DNA of 13,268 nucleotides. Source: Desulfobacterales bacterium (GTDB lineage: Bacteria; Desulfobacterota; Desulfobacteria; Desulfobacterales; C00003060). The position numbers and the translations under genes were made by a program. The stretch spans positions 1 through 13,268 of the forward strand of contig JAUWXJ010000042.1 in NCBI GenBank assembly GCA_030616425.1, in the 5' to 3' direction. Within the stretch, counting starts at the first letter, position 1. Each line of letters opens with the position of its first letter. Of the stretch, positions 6,156 through 13,247 are shown in pieces. Below the pieces are notes generated by a model. The model was not told where the DNA came from. It ran no database searches and saw only the letters and a list, made by a program, of their open reading frames with translations.

Positions 6156-7542
6156 CTTCAACCACCTTTTCCATAGCCATGAGGCGAGATCCCTTCACCA
6201 GAACCCAGTCTCCGGGTCCCAGGCAACCCTTTAGGTCTTCCACGATCTGTTCCTGGGTTCCTATAAAGATCTTTCTGTGGTCCATGCCTGCTCCTGTGGC
6301 GCCTTCGGCTACTGCCTCGGCAAACTCACCTGTAGCATAGAGACCCGCTACGCCAGCTCGGGCCGCCAAGATTCCAATCTGCTTGTGGGCGTTTTTAGCG
6401 TGTTGCCCCAGTTCCATCATGTCTCCTAGGACAATGATACCCCTCCCGCTACCCTTTAAGGAGCAGAGTGTTTCAACAGCTACTGCCACAGAACCTGGAT
6501 TCGCATTGTAAGTATCGTTGATCAACTGAATGCCCCCGGGAAGTGTCGAAATCTCCATACGCCCTGGGAGCGGGATGGTGCTCTCCAGGCCTTTTTTCAC
6601 CTCCTCTATAGTGAGGCCTACTCGATATCCCACGGCTGCTGCAGCCAAGGCGTTGTATATCGCACCTTTTCCGTGAATCTTCAGCGACACCCGCACCGAT
6701 TTATCATACCAGGAAAGATCAAAGGAAGAGCCTGAGCGGGTCTGGGACACTGGGGTTCCCGACACCTCAGCCGAACTGTTAATACCAAAAGTCACCACGC
6801 GTCCGCCAAACCGTTCCGCCAGCCTGCAAACCCTCTGATCATCAACATTTAATACTGCTGTACCATCTTGCCCAAGCCCCTCAAGGAGTTCGCCTTTGGC
6901 CTTCATGACTCCATTAATATCTTTCACACCTTCCAGATGGCCAGCTTCTATGTTGGTAATCACACCCAGGTCTATATCGGCAATTTCAGAAAGTCGGCGG
7001 ATTTCACCTGGACGATTCATGGCAAGTTCGAGCACAGCCCATTCATGACTGTCGTTCAAGCCAAAGAGGGTGAGGGGCAATCCAATCAAGTTGTTAAAGT
7101 TGCCGGGCGTCTTCAACACTTCAAAGGCTTGGCCGAGCACCGCAGCAGTCATTTCCTTGGTCGTGGTCTTACCGTTAGTACCGGTTATGGCTACCACCGA
7201 GACGTTGGTCTCGCGGCGACGAAAGGCAGCCAGGTCTCCCAGTGCCGTTAGGGTGTCTGGCACACTTATCCAGATTCCCTCTCCCCCTGGCACCTCGGAT
7301 TTACCGGTGATATAGCCTTCGGCTACTAGTGCACCTAGGGCACCCTTGTAGAAGGCCTCCTGCAAAAAATCGTGTCCGTCGTGCTTTTGTCCCGCAATGG
7401 CTATAAAAAGATCGCCCTTCTTGGTAGTCCTGGAATCAGTGGAAATAGCCTGAAATTGAGCACCTTCATTCCCAGATACCAAACGCCCGCCCGTTGCCTG
7501 CAAGACATCTGAAACAGCCCAAGGTTTTAGGGCATTAGTCAT
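6136..7542 (-). CDS. murF: UDP-N-acetylmuramoyl-tripeptide--D-alanyl-D-alanine ligase
   Basis: MurF adds the D-Ala-D-Ala dipeptide to complete the UDP-MurNAc-pentapeptide in the cytoplasm. The 468-residue product is full length. Motifs: STDSRTTKKGDLFIAI (34-49), ATP loop GTNGKTTT (121-128), the MurF-specific NFNNLIGLPLT (148-158), MNRPGEI (175-181), NIEAGHLEG (197-205), NDTYNANP (342-349, usually D-D-S/T-Y-N-A-N-P), LGDMMELG (372-379) and KGSR (450-453). The only in-frame ATG at the N-terminus is 7542, inside a heptamer repeat, which gives M-T-N before the conserved ALKPWAVSDVL; no Shine-Dalgarno is seen. The stop codon and the last residues, I-D-D, also lie in repeats. It follows murE after a 141-bp repeat-filled gap. 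Confidence 0.97.
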   Translation of the reverse strand: MTNALKPWAVSDVLQATGGRLVSGNEGAQFQAISTDSRTTKKGDLFIAIAGQKHDGHDFLQEAFYKGALGALVAEGYITGKSEVPGGEGIWISVPDTLTALGDLAAFRRRETNVSVVAITGTNGKTTTKEMTAAVLGQAFEVLKTPGNFNNLIGLPLTLFGLNDSHEWAVLELAMNRPGEIRRLSEIADIDLGVITNIEAGHLEGVKDINGVMKAKGELLEGLGQDGTAVLNVDDQRVCRLAERFGGRVVTFGINSSAEVSGTPVSQTRSGSSFDLSWYDKSVRVSLKIHGKGAIYNALAAAAVGYRVGLTIEEVKKGLESTIPLPGRMEISTLPGGIQLINDTYNANPGSVAVAVETLCSLKGSGRGIIVLGDMMELGQHAKNAHKQIGILAARAGVAGLYATGEFAEAVAEGATGAGMDHRKIFIGTQEQIVEDLKGCLGPGDWVLVKGSRLMAMEKVVEGLRIDD

Positions 7543-7694
7543 TGGTCAAGTGAAAGTGAACTAAAGTTGAAAACCCCATTCCCTCATTCCAAAATCGAGA
7601 GTCACTGCCTACTAGTTTCTGCCTACTGCCTACTGGTTTCTGGTCATAGTCATTAGTCAATATCAAATATCAGATATCAGATATCAAATAATCA
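7531..7694. repeat. Heptamer arrays between murE and murF
   Basis: From 7604 to 7694 there are thirteen exact 7-bp units on the plus strand: ACTGCCT, ACTAGTT, TCTGCCT, ACTGCCT, ACTGGTT, TCTGGTC, ATAGTCA, TTAGTCA, ATATCAA, ATATCAG twice, ATATCAA and ATAATCA. The murE stop codon (7684-7686) and its last codons are inside the array. On the murF side, GGCATTA, GTCATTG and GTCAAGT (7531-7551) hold the murF start codon. The middle (7552-7603) is less regular, with CATTCC-type repeats, and shows no gene or terminator. Confidence 0.88.
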
Positions 7695-9213
7695 TTGCGA
7701 GCTTCTCCAGCACCCTCCTCGCCTCCACTCTGTCGTCAAAGGGTGTAGTCGTCTCGCCCACGATCTGATAGGTTTCATGTCCCTTGCCTGCAATGATCAC
7801 TGTATCCCCGGACCTGGCCGCGCCAAGGCCCAATGCAATGGCCTTCCTACGATCTGGTTCCACAACATAGCCCCGAGCCTCAAACCCCTTTGCCAATTCG
7901 TGGGCTTCATATTGGTGACCTTGCACAGTAGCCGCACCCTCGACGATAGCCGCCACTATAGCCTCTGGCGATTCCGTACGAGGGTTATCAGAAGTCACCA
8001 CTACAAGATCACTGAGTCGGCCTGCGGTGGCACCCATCATGGGACGTTTGTCTCGATCCCGATCCCCTCCGCAACCAAATATGGTAATCACACGGCCGGA
8101 TGTAAGTCTTCTCAGGACAGCCAAAACATTTTTCAAGGCATCCGGCGTATGAGCATAATCCACAAAGACTGAAAGCCCCAAGTCATTGGCCATGGACTCA
8201 AGCCGGCCCGGCACTCCGTGAAGATCCTTGATCCCTTTCTGAATCTTCTCCAAGGGTACCCTGAGTCCCATTGCTATACCTGTGGCAGACAAGATGTTGT
8301 ATACGTTGTGTTCTCCTACGAGCGAAGAGGTAAAATCAAAATCCCCCTCAGGGGTCCTTACCCTACCTGAGCTACCATCTACGGTGAGATTAATATCTTG
8401 AGCCCGTATTTCGCACTCCTCTGAAAGGCCAATTCGCAAGCACGGGACCGATACATCGGTATATAACTCCTTTCCCTTCGGATCATCCCAGTTAATAACG
8501 GCAACGGCTCGCCCACTCTTTGATCCAACCCCTAGTCGCCCCACACAAAGCTCCCTTTTGCACCGCCAATAGGCTTCCATGTCGTGGTGATAGTCGAGGT
8601 GGTCCCTAGACAGATTGGTAAATCCCGCTACATCAAATTCGCAGAAGGCTACGCGATGCAGATCAAGGGCGTGGGACGAAACTTCAAGGACCACGTGAGT
8701 TGACCCGCTGTCGGCCATCTTGCGCAGCAGCGCCATAAGATCAAGGGACTCTGGTGTAGTCACCGGGCTGGTAAAGCTTTCCCCTCCAAATCGGTAGTTG
8801 ATGGTACCAATAACACCGACTTTGAACCCGACAGCATTCAAGATGGACTCTATCAAATAGGCCGTTGTTGTCTTTCCGTTGGTACCAGTAATACCAATCA
8901 TACAAAGCTCTCGGAACGGCTCTCCATAAAATGCAGACGAAAGTGCAGCTAGTGCCAGCCGGGCATTTTCAACCTGGGCCACACTGATCGATGGTGGTCC
9001 AGACCACCCCTTTTCCGTTAAAATAGCAATAGCCCCCTTTTCGATCGCCTCATCAATATAAGCGTATCCATCGCGGGTATGGCCCTGGATCGCCACAAAA
9101 AGCCCACCAGGTGTCACAGTACGCGAATCATAGTGGATAGAGTCGATGGTCTGATCCTCAAGCCCAATAAAATGCTTAACCGTCACGTCTTCGAGAAGAA
9201 GACCTAGCTTCAT
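7684..9213 (-). CDS. murE: UDP-N-acetylmuramoyl-L-alanyl-D-glutamate--2,6-diaminopimelate ligase
   Basis: MurE adds the third residue of the stem peptide. From the ATG at 9213 the product is 509 residues. Motifs: YDSRTVTPGGLFVAI (28-42), ATP loop GTNGKTTT (110-117), TTPES (152-156), VSSHALDLHRV (178-188), NLSRDHLDYHHDMEAYWRCK (200-219, ending at the lysine expected to be carbamylated), YAHTPDAL (353-360), GCGGDRDRDKRP (380-391) and DNPRTE (409-414). DNPR is the established marker for meso-diaminopimelate rather than lysine. The frame is open seven codons further, to an ATG at 9234, but the ATG at 9213 overlaps the ftsI stop as ATGA and gives the typical MKLGLLLEDV start. The final Ile and stop codon fall in a heptamer array. 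Confidence 0.96.
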   Translation of the reverse strand: MKLGLLLEDVTVKHFIGLEDQTIDSIHYDSRTVTPGGLFVAIQGHTRDGYAYIDEAIEKGAIAILTEKGWSGPPSISVAQVENARLALAALSSAFYGEPFRELCMIGITGTNGKTTTAYLIESILNAVGFKVGVIGTINYRFGGESFTSPVTTPESLDLMALLRKMADSGSTHVVLEVSSHALDLHRVAFCEFDVAGFTNLSRDHLDYHHDMEAYWRCKRELCVGRLGVGSKSGRAVAVINWDDPKGKELYTDVSVPCLRIGLSEECEIRAQDINLTVDGSSGRVRTPEGDFDFTSSLVGEHNVYNILSATGIAMGLRVPLEKIQKGIKDLHGVPGRLESMANDLGLSVFVDYAHTPDALKNVLAVLRRLTSGRVITIFGCGGDRDRDKRPMMGATAGRLSDLVVVTSDNPRTESPEAIVAAIVEGAATVQGHQYEAHELAKGFEARGYVVEPDRRKAIALGLGAARSGDTVIIAGKGHETYQIVGETTTPFDDRVEARRVLEKLAMII

Positions 9214-11012
9214 CCCATGGTCGGTGCCTCCCATGAGACCCTGAGAGACTCCCCTGCCTGCCGATGCCCCTCCTGTCCAGGGCTATCGCGTTCAGGTGTG
9301 GCCAGTTCAGGTGGGACCTTCAAGTACCGAAGTGTCTTTTGGACGATACGTCTGAACACCGGGGCAGCTACCACCCCACCATAATGGTCTCTCTGAGGCT
9401 CATCGATAACCACCAAGACTGCAATCTCCGGATTTTTAGCAGGCGCAAATCCTACAAAGGAAGCCATGTATTTATCTTCTGCATATCCATGTCCTGCAGG
9501 ATCGGCCTTCTGGGCCGTGCCGGTCTTTCCCGCTACCTTGTAACCTCTCAAAGCTGCTCGAACACCTGTACCGCCCTTTTCCACGGTTCTTTCCATCATA
9601 CGCGTCAACCGCCGTGCGTTTTCAGGTGAAAGGACCTGTTGCAGGGGAGTGGGTTGAAAACTCTTTACCACGCGGCCCCGTGCATCCGTCATCCCCTGCA
9701 CCAAATATGGCTTCATCATGAGCCCGTTGTTGGCTATGGGAGAAACTGCGGCCGCAAGCTGCAAAGCTGACACAGAAATGCCCTGCCCAAAACAGATTGC
9801 CACAGCATCGATTTGAGACCATCTTCCAACAGGGAGTAAGCTGCCCCGGGTCTCGCCTGGGCAGTCAATGCCAACTTTATGTCCAAAACCAAATTCCTTC
9901 AGTTTATGGTATAGGTAGGCTGATCCGACCTTTTCGCCCACTTTGGCAGCGCCGATGTTGCTAGAGTATTTTATAATATCCTGAAGCGAAAGCCTCTCGT
10001 AGGGACAAACATCATGCACAATATTTTTACCAACCCGGTAGGCTCCTTCTTCACAGTAGAACTCTGAAACAGGCGTGCAGAGTCCTGATTCCAGCGCTGA
10101 GGCGGCAAGGAATATCTTGAAGGTGGACCCTGGTTCAAAGAAGTCCGTGATTGCACGGTTTCGCCACAACCAGGGTTCATATTGGCTAAAGGCGTTTGGG
10201 TTAAACCCCGGGACGTGCGCCATGGCCAGGATTGCCCCGGTACTGGGTACGATCACCAGCGCCATGCCGGATTTGGCCCAAAACTTTTTCACGCCTTCAG
10301 AAAGGGCCTGCTCGGTAATATACTGGATGTTTTTGTCAATAGTCAAAATCAGGTTGTACCCTAGTTTGCCTTCAGGAGAGGGTCCTTTACCTGTAAAATC
10401 CCGGCCAAGGGCATCTCTTAGAACTGTCCCGCTACCCTCACGGCCTTTCAAGTAGGAGTCATAATAGAATTCCAGTCCCTCCAAACCTCTCCCGTCCGTC
10501 CCACAAAATCCTATTACCTGTGCCGCCAGGCTCTTCAGCGGATAGAATCGGCGGGGCTCTGTAACAAAGTCGATTCCGCCCAGCCCCAATTCTCTGATCG
10601 CCGAGACCTGTGTGGGGTCTACATGCCTTTTGATCCAGACAAATCCTTTGCCCGAGGACAGCTTCTCCAAAAGAAACTCCCGCTTCAGATTCAAGACCTG
10701 CGCCAGGGCCGAGGCGGTCTGTTCTGGAGAGGAAACCTGCCCTGGATAGGCACAAATCGAAGCTACGTCGATACTTACCGCCAGCTCCGCGAAGTTTTGG
10801 TCATAGATGGTGCCGCGTTTCGGTCTGTTGTGAAAGGCTTTCTTGTACTGGACCGCGGCCTTGGACTGAAGCCGCTTCCCCTCGAGGACCTGCAATTGAA
10901 AGGCCCGGCCCATCACTAGGGCAAAGCAAGCTGCCAAAACAGCTCCTAGCAAAATGATCCGAAACCTAATCCACTTCAACGGATTCGGTTTCTTTGTTCT
11001 GCGAAGCATCAT
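9210..11012 (-). CDS. ftsI: Septal peptidoglycan transpeptidase FtsI (penicillin-binding protein 3 type)
   Basis: FtsI is the class B penicillin-binding protein that cross-links septal peptidoglycan and partners FtsW. The 600-residue product has a short basic cytoplasmic N-terminus, one membrane anchor (about 17-37), a dimerisation domain starting with RGTIYD (67-72), and a C-terminal transpeptidase domain. The three active-site motifs are intact: S296-T-F-K299 in PGSTFKIF, S350-S-N352 and K496-T-G498 in AGKTGTAQ. There is no PASTA repeat; the tail after about 570 is low-complexity and Gly, Glu and Arg rich. The start ATG at 11012 overlaps the ftsL stop by four bases; a second ATG follows immediately and either could be used. 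The 3' end overlaps murE by four bases. SpoVD or PBP2 are alternatives in name only, since the operon position is that of ftsI. Confidence 0.96.
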   Translation of the reverse strand: MMLRRTKKPNPLKWIRFRIILLGAVLAACFALVMGRAFQLQVLEGKRLQSKAAVQYKKAFHNRPKRGTIYDQNFAELAVSIDVASICAYPGQVSSPEQTASALAQVLNLKREFLLEKLSSGKGFVWIKRHVDPTQVSAIRELGLGGIDFVTEPRRFYPLKSLAAQVIGFCGTDGRGLEGLEFYYDSYLKGREGSGTVLRDALGRDFTGKGPSPEGKLGYNLILTIDKNIQYITEQALSEGVKKFWAKSGMALVIVPSTGAILAMAHVPGFNPNAFSQYEPWLWRNRAITDFFEPGSTFKIFLAASALESGLCTPVSEFYCEEGAYRVGKNIVHDVCPYERLSLQDIIKYSSNIGAAKVGEKVGSAYLYHKLKEFGFGHKVGIDCPGETRGSLLPVGRWSQIDAVAICFGQGISVSALQLAAAVSPIANNGLMMKPYLVQGMTDARGRVVKSFQPTPLQQVLSPENARRLTRMMERTVEKGGTGVRAALRGYKVAGKTGTAQKADPAGHGYAEDKYMASFVGFAPAKNPEIAVLVVIDEPQRDHYGGVVAAPVFRRIVQKTLRYLKVPPELATPERDSPGQEGHRQAGESLRVSWEAPTMG

Positions 11013-11299
11013 GGGATCACAACAACTTGTTTTGAGTCAGGTATCACCAACCCCCGTTGCTGGGCTACGCGCATGATACGCTCAGGAGATCTCAAACGGG
11101 CCTCCTCTACCTTGAGCTTTCTGTGAAGTTCCATCAGGCGGTGGTGCTCTTTGGTGGCTTCGGTAACTTCATACCCGGTTCGAACATACTGTACCCTGCA
11201 CCAAGTGTAGACCAAGAGTTCTGCCATAAAGACCACGATGGCCGCGACCCATATGGCCATCATGAGATGTCGCCCTTTGGACACTCTCTTTTTCTTCAT
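11009..11299 (-). CDS. ftsL: Cell division protein FtsL
   Basis: FtsL is a small bitopic protein that forms a complex with FtsB and FtsQ and links early and late divisome proteins. The 96-residue product has a basic cytoplasmic tail (MKKKRVSKGR), one membrane segment at about 13-33, and a periplasmic part with heptad-like charged and hydrophobic spacing (about 40-70) consistent with the family's coiled coil, ending in a PERIMRVAQQRGL segment typical of FtsL. Sequence identity in this family is low, so the call rests on size, topology and position between rsmH and ftsI. The start is well supported: GAGGAGG lies just upstream of the ATG, which overlaps the rsmH stop as ATGA. Confidence 0.9.
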   Translation of the reverse strand: MKKKRVSKGRHLMMAIWVAAIVVFMAELLVYTWCRVQYVRTGYEVTEATKEHHRLMELHRKLKVEEARLRSPERIMRVAQQRGLVIPDSKQVVVIP

Positions 11300-12246
11300 A
11301 GCCCCTCCTCTCTGAGGCGTTCGGCCGCCCGTAACTTAGCGCTTCGAGCCATAGGATTTGCCTGAACCTCTGCTTGACCAGGTCGCACCGGCTTCTTAGT
11401 CAGTATAGACACCTGGGGTCTTTTTGCGCACACGCACCTCGGAAAGTGAGGTGGACAGGTACACCCCCGGGCAAGGGCTTTTAAGCGCACTTTGACGATG
11501 CGGTCTTCCAGCGAATGGAACGACACAATGCAAAGTCGCCCTCCCGGATTCAGGAGATTGGTTGCCTCATCCAAGAATTTTTCTAGGGTCTCTAGTTCCT
11601 GGTTCACTGCAATCCTTAAGGCTTGAAATGTCCGGGTTGCGGGATGAATCCTCCCTCGCCTATGCCGAGGCGAAACCGCCTTCTTCACAATTTCCGCAAG
11701 TTGTAGGCTTGATCCAATCGGTTGGTGGCGGCGGCCATCCACAATACATTTTGCAATCCGAACGGCCCACGGCTCTTCTCCATACTCGGATAGTATATGT
11801 GCAAGGTCTTTTTCAGATCGCTTGTTTACAAGTTCCGAAGCGGTATAACCCTGCTCTGGATTCATACGCATATCCAGGGGCTCGTCCCGCATGAAGCTGA
11901 AGCCCCTGCCGCTTCCCTCCAGTTGGTAGAGTGAGAGCCCCAAGTCCAGTAAAATCCCATCCACCCTGCTAATGTGTAATCTGGAAAGGATTTGTGGGAG
12001 ATAGGTGTAGTTGTCGTGAAAGATCTGGACGTTCGGTTTGAATCGGTGGAGGGATTCCCCGGAATAGGTAATTGCATCCGGGTCTCGGTCGATACCGATA
12101 AGACAACCGTCTGGCCCGATGGCCTCCAAAATAGCTTGGGCATGGCCACCCCCCCCTAAGGTACCATCAACGTATGTCTTGCCAGGCGAGCAGTTTAGAT
12201 AGTCAATAACCTCTTTGATCATAACCGGGACATGGCGATATTGCAT
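11296..12246 (-). CDS. rsmH: 16S rRNA (cytosine(1402)-N(4))-methyltransferase RsmH
   Basis: RsmH (MraW) uses S-adenosylmethionine to methylate N4 of C1402 in the P-site region of 16S rRNA. The 316-residue product has the family N-terminus RHVPVMIKEVIDYL (4-17), the SAM-binding loop VDGTLGGGGHA (26-36), GIDRDPDAI (51-59), DLGLSLYQLE (101-110, where many homologues have DLGVSSxQLD), GFSFMRDEPLDMRMN (115-129), and near the C-terminus FHSLEDRIVK and the cysteine-bearing CTCPPHFPRCVC segment. The ATG at 12246 matches the expected N-terminus; upstream GAGTGG is only a weak ribosome binding site. Its 3' end overlaps ftsL by four bases and contains the ftsL ribosome binding site. Confidence 0.97.
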   Translation of the reverse strand: MQYRHVPVMIKEVIDYLNCSPGKTYVDGTLGGGGHAQAILEAIGPDGCLIGIDRDPDAITYSGESLHRFKPNVQIFHDNYTYLPQILSRLHISRVDGILLDLGLSLYQLEGSGRGFSFMRDEPLDMRMNPEQGYTASELVNKRSEKDLAHILSEYGEEPWAVRIAKCIVDGRRHQPIGSSLQLAEIVKKAVSPRHRRGRIHPATRTFQALRIAVNQELETLEKFLDEATNLLNPGGRLCIVSFHSLEDRIVKVRLKALARGCTCPPHFPRCVCAKRPQVSILTKKPVRPGQAEVQANPMARSAKLRAAERLREEGL

Positions 12247-12264
12247 GGCCCACTCACATTTACA

Positions 12265-12357
12265 CCGTTAATTCAGAAGGTCCTCGGCCGTAGTAATGAG
12301 CCCTAGCCCTGTCAGTTCATAAGCTATATCAATGAGCAGCAGCCTCTAAATTAACGG
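12265..12357. repeat. Long-range inverted repeat between mraZ and rsmH
   Basis: The 113-bp mraZ/rsmH gap is bracketed by two 13-bp arms. CCGTTAATTCAGA at 12265-12277 and TCTAAATTAACGG at 12345-12357 are complementary at 12 of 13 positions and enclose 67 bases. In the mRNA this would bring the mraZ stop next to the rsmH start. There is no U-tract, so it is not an obvious terminator. The gap carries no heptamer repeats, unlike those further downstream. Confidence 0.6.
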
Positions 12358-12359
12358 GG

Positions 12360-12806
12360 TTAAAGCCCCAGTTCGGCGATCTCGTTCCTCAGATCCTCAT
12401 TCCTCATATCATTCTGCAGTTTCTCATCCTCCTGCACCCAACTTTTCTTAGCCCATATTTCAAAATGATCGAGTACCCCTACAAGAACAACTTCCTTGCC
12501 TAGACCTGTATCCTGCCGGAGGCTCGGTGGGATAAGAATACGTCCCTGCTTGTCAAGCAGACATTCATGCGCACCGCCTACAAAAATCCGCCGGAAGCGC
12601 CGCATATCCTCACTCTTCGCAGCAAGGTTCAGAATACGCTCCTCAATCTTGCGCCATTGCTCAAAGGTATAGCAAGAGAGAGCACCATCCAGCTTTGAAA
12701 TCATAAGCCCCTGCACGCCACTCTGCTTCAACACATCTCGAAAACGGGCCGGAACAACCAATCGCCCTTTGGAATCCAGATTATGAAATGAGCTACCCCT
12801 AAACAT
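12360..12806 (-). CDS. mraZ: Transcriptional regulator MraZ
   Basis: MraZ is a ring-forming DNA-binding protein that represses or tunes the dcw operon by binding repeats upstream of its own gene. From the ATG at 12806 the product is 148 residues, the usual size. It has two AbrB/MraZ-type halves: FHNLDSKGRLVVPARFRDVL (7-26) and LLDKQGRILIPPSLRQ (83-98), each with the D-x2-G-R signature, followed by VVLVGVLDHFEIWAKKSW (106-123). The frame is open 17 codons further to 12857, but that ATG lies at the -10 box of the promoter, whereas 12806 gives the family start MFRGSSFHNLD and has AGGA upstream. The C-terminus contains a near-duplication, MRNED then LRNEI (134-143). Confidence 0.96.
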   Translation of the reverse strand: MFRGSSFHNLDSKGRLVVPARFRDVLKQSGVQGLMISKLDGALSCYTFEQWRKIEERILNLAAKSEDMRRFRRIFVGGAHECLLDKQGRILIPPSLRQDTGLGKEVVLVGVLDHFEIWAKKSWVQEDEKLQNDMRNEDLRNEIAELGL

Positions 12807-12819
12807 ATTTAGATCCTGA

Positions 12820-12849
12820 CGACCTCTACTTAGGTCCACTTTATACCAC
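12820..12849 (-). promoter_or_regulatory. Candidate MraZ operator: three 10-bp-spaced boxes
   Basis: On the minus strand the mraZ leader reads GTGG (12849-12846), GTGG (12839-12836) and GTAG (12829-12826), each starting exactly 10 bp after the previous one. Known MraZ operators are short G-rich direct repeats spaced by about one helical turn just upstream of mraZ, including an AAAGTGG-type box; the middle copy here is preceded by AAA. Location between the promoter and the mraZ start fits autorepression. The third box is imperfect. Confidence 0.6.
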
Positions 12850-12857
12850 GGTTTCAT

Positions 12858-12886
12858 AAAATATTGGCTTAAAATTAGAATGTCAA
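12858..12886 (-). promoter_or_regulatory. Sigma70-type promoter of the dcw operon
   Basis: TTGACA (12886-12881, perfect -35) is followed by exactly 17 bases and TATTTT (12863-12858, four of six positions of the -10 consensus). Directly upstream (about 12887-12917) is a strongly A/T-rich tract that could act as an UP element. Transcription would begin near 12851, giving a leader of about 45 bases before mraZ that contains the candidate MraZ boxes. This also argues against the longer mraZ frame. Confidence 0.75.
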
Positions 12887-12917
12887 GAAAAAAATGAAAG
12901 TATAATGATTATTTTTG

Positions 12918-13106
12918 TGAGTAATTAGCAGGATTTAAAATTCAAGTGGAAGGATACCATCTGGTGGTTTTTTGTGGGGCATTTTCGGGACCCAGCATAT
13001 AGTGGTCATATATTCCCAAGTATACTATATGAGCCATACTAGACAAAGTTACTAAGGGGAGAGCATATAATAGTTTACATTCAAACAGTCTGTTACCAAA
13101 ACAGCC
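12918..13106. other. Non-coding upstream region
   Basis: I see no gene here. The stretch is A/T-rich, with an 8-bp inverted repeat, CATATAGT at 12996-13003 and ACTATATG at 13024-13031. No terminator for an upstream gene and no tRNA-like fold was recognised. Confidence 0.5.
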
Positions 13107-13247
13107 TGGCATCTGATAGCCCCCAAGAGGGGGATCTCTTTTTGAGGTCAGCTCACTGAATATTGCCTGACAAGTCCCACAACGGCACCATATTCGGCAT
13201 AAGGTCTTGACCCATTTACAAATGGCTACTGAGCTTGTATCCCACAT
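13107..13247 (-). pseudogene. Possible remnant of a zinc-ribbon (IS1/InsA-like) transposase N-terminus
   Basis: A minus-strand frame gives SSVAICKWVKT followed by CRIWCRCGTCQAIFSEL and a KRDPPLGGYQMP segment. The CxCGTCQAIFSE core resembles the second half of the zinc ribbon found at the N-terminus of IS1-family (InsA-like) and related transposase proteins, where it is followed by a T/DPL-x-G-Y-x-MP-like linker. After the QMP the frame degenerates, no helix-turn-helix follows, and there is an in-frame stop seven codons before the first ATG, so it would be a decayed fragment. The match is from memory and short; a chance open frame remains possible. Confidence 0.3.

Noticed and set aside
12807..12857. 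Longer MraZ starting at 12857
   Set aside because: That ATG lies at the -10 box, upstream of the predicted transcript start, and the added residues lack family similarity.
13115..13143. CCCCC-AAGA-GGGGG hairpin followed by T-rich sequence on the plus strand, as a Rho-independent terminator
   Set aside because: The stem is only 5 bp (with a bulged extension), the T run starts five bases after it, and no plus-strand gene ends there; it also overlaps the possible transposase remnant.
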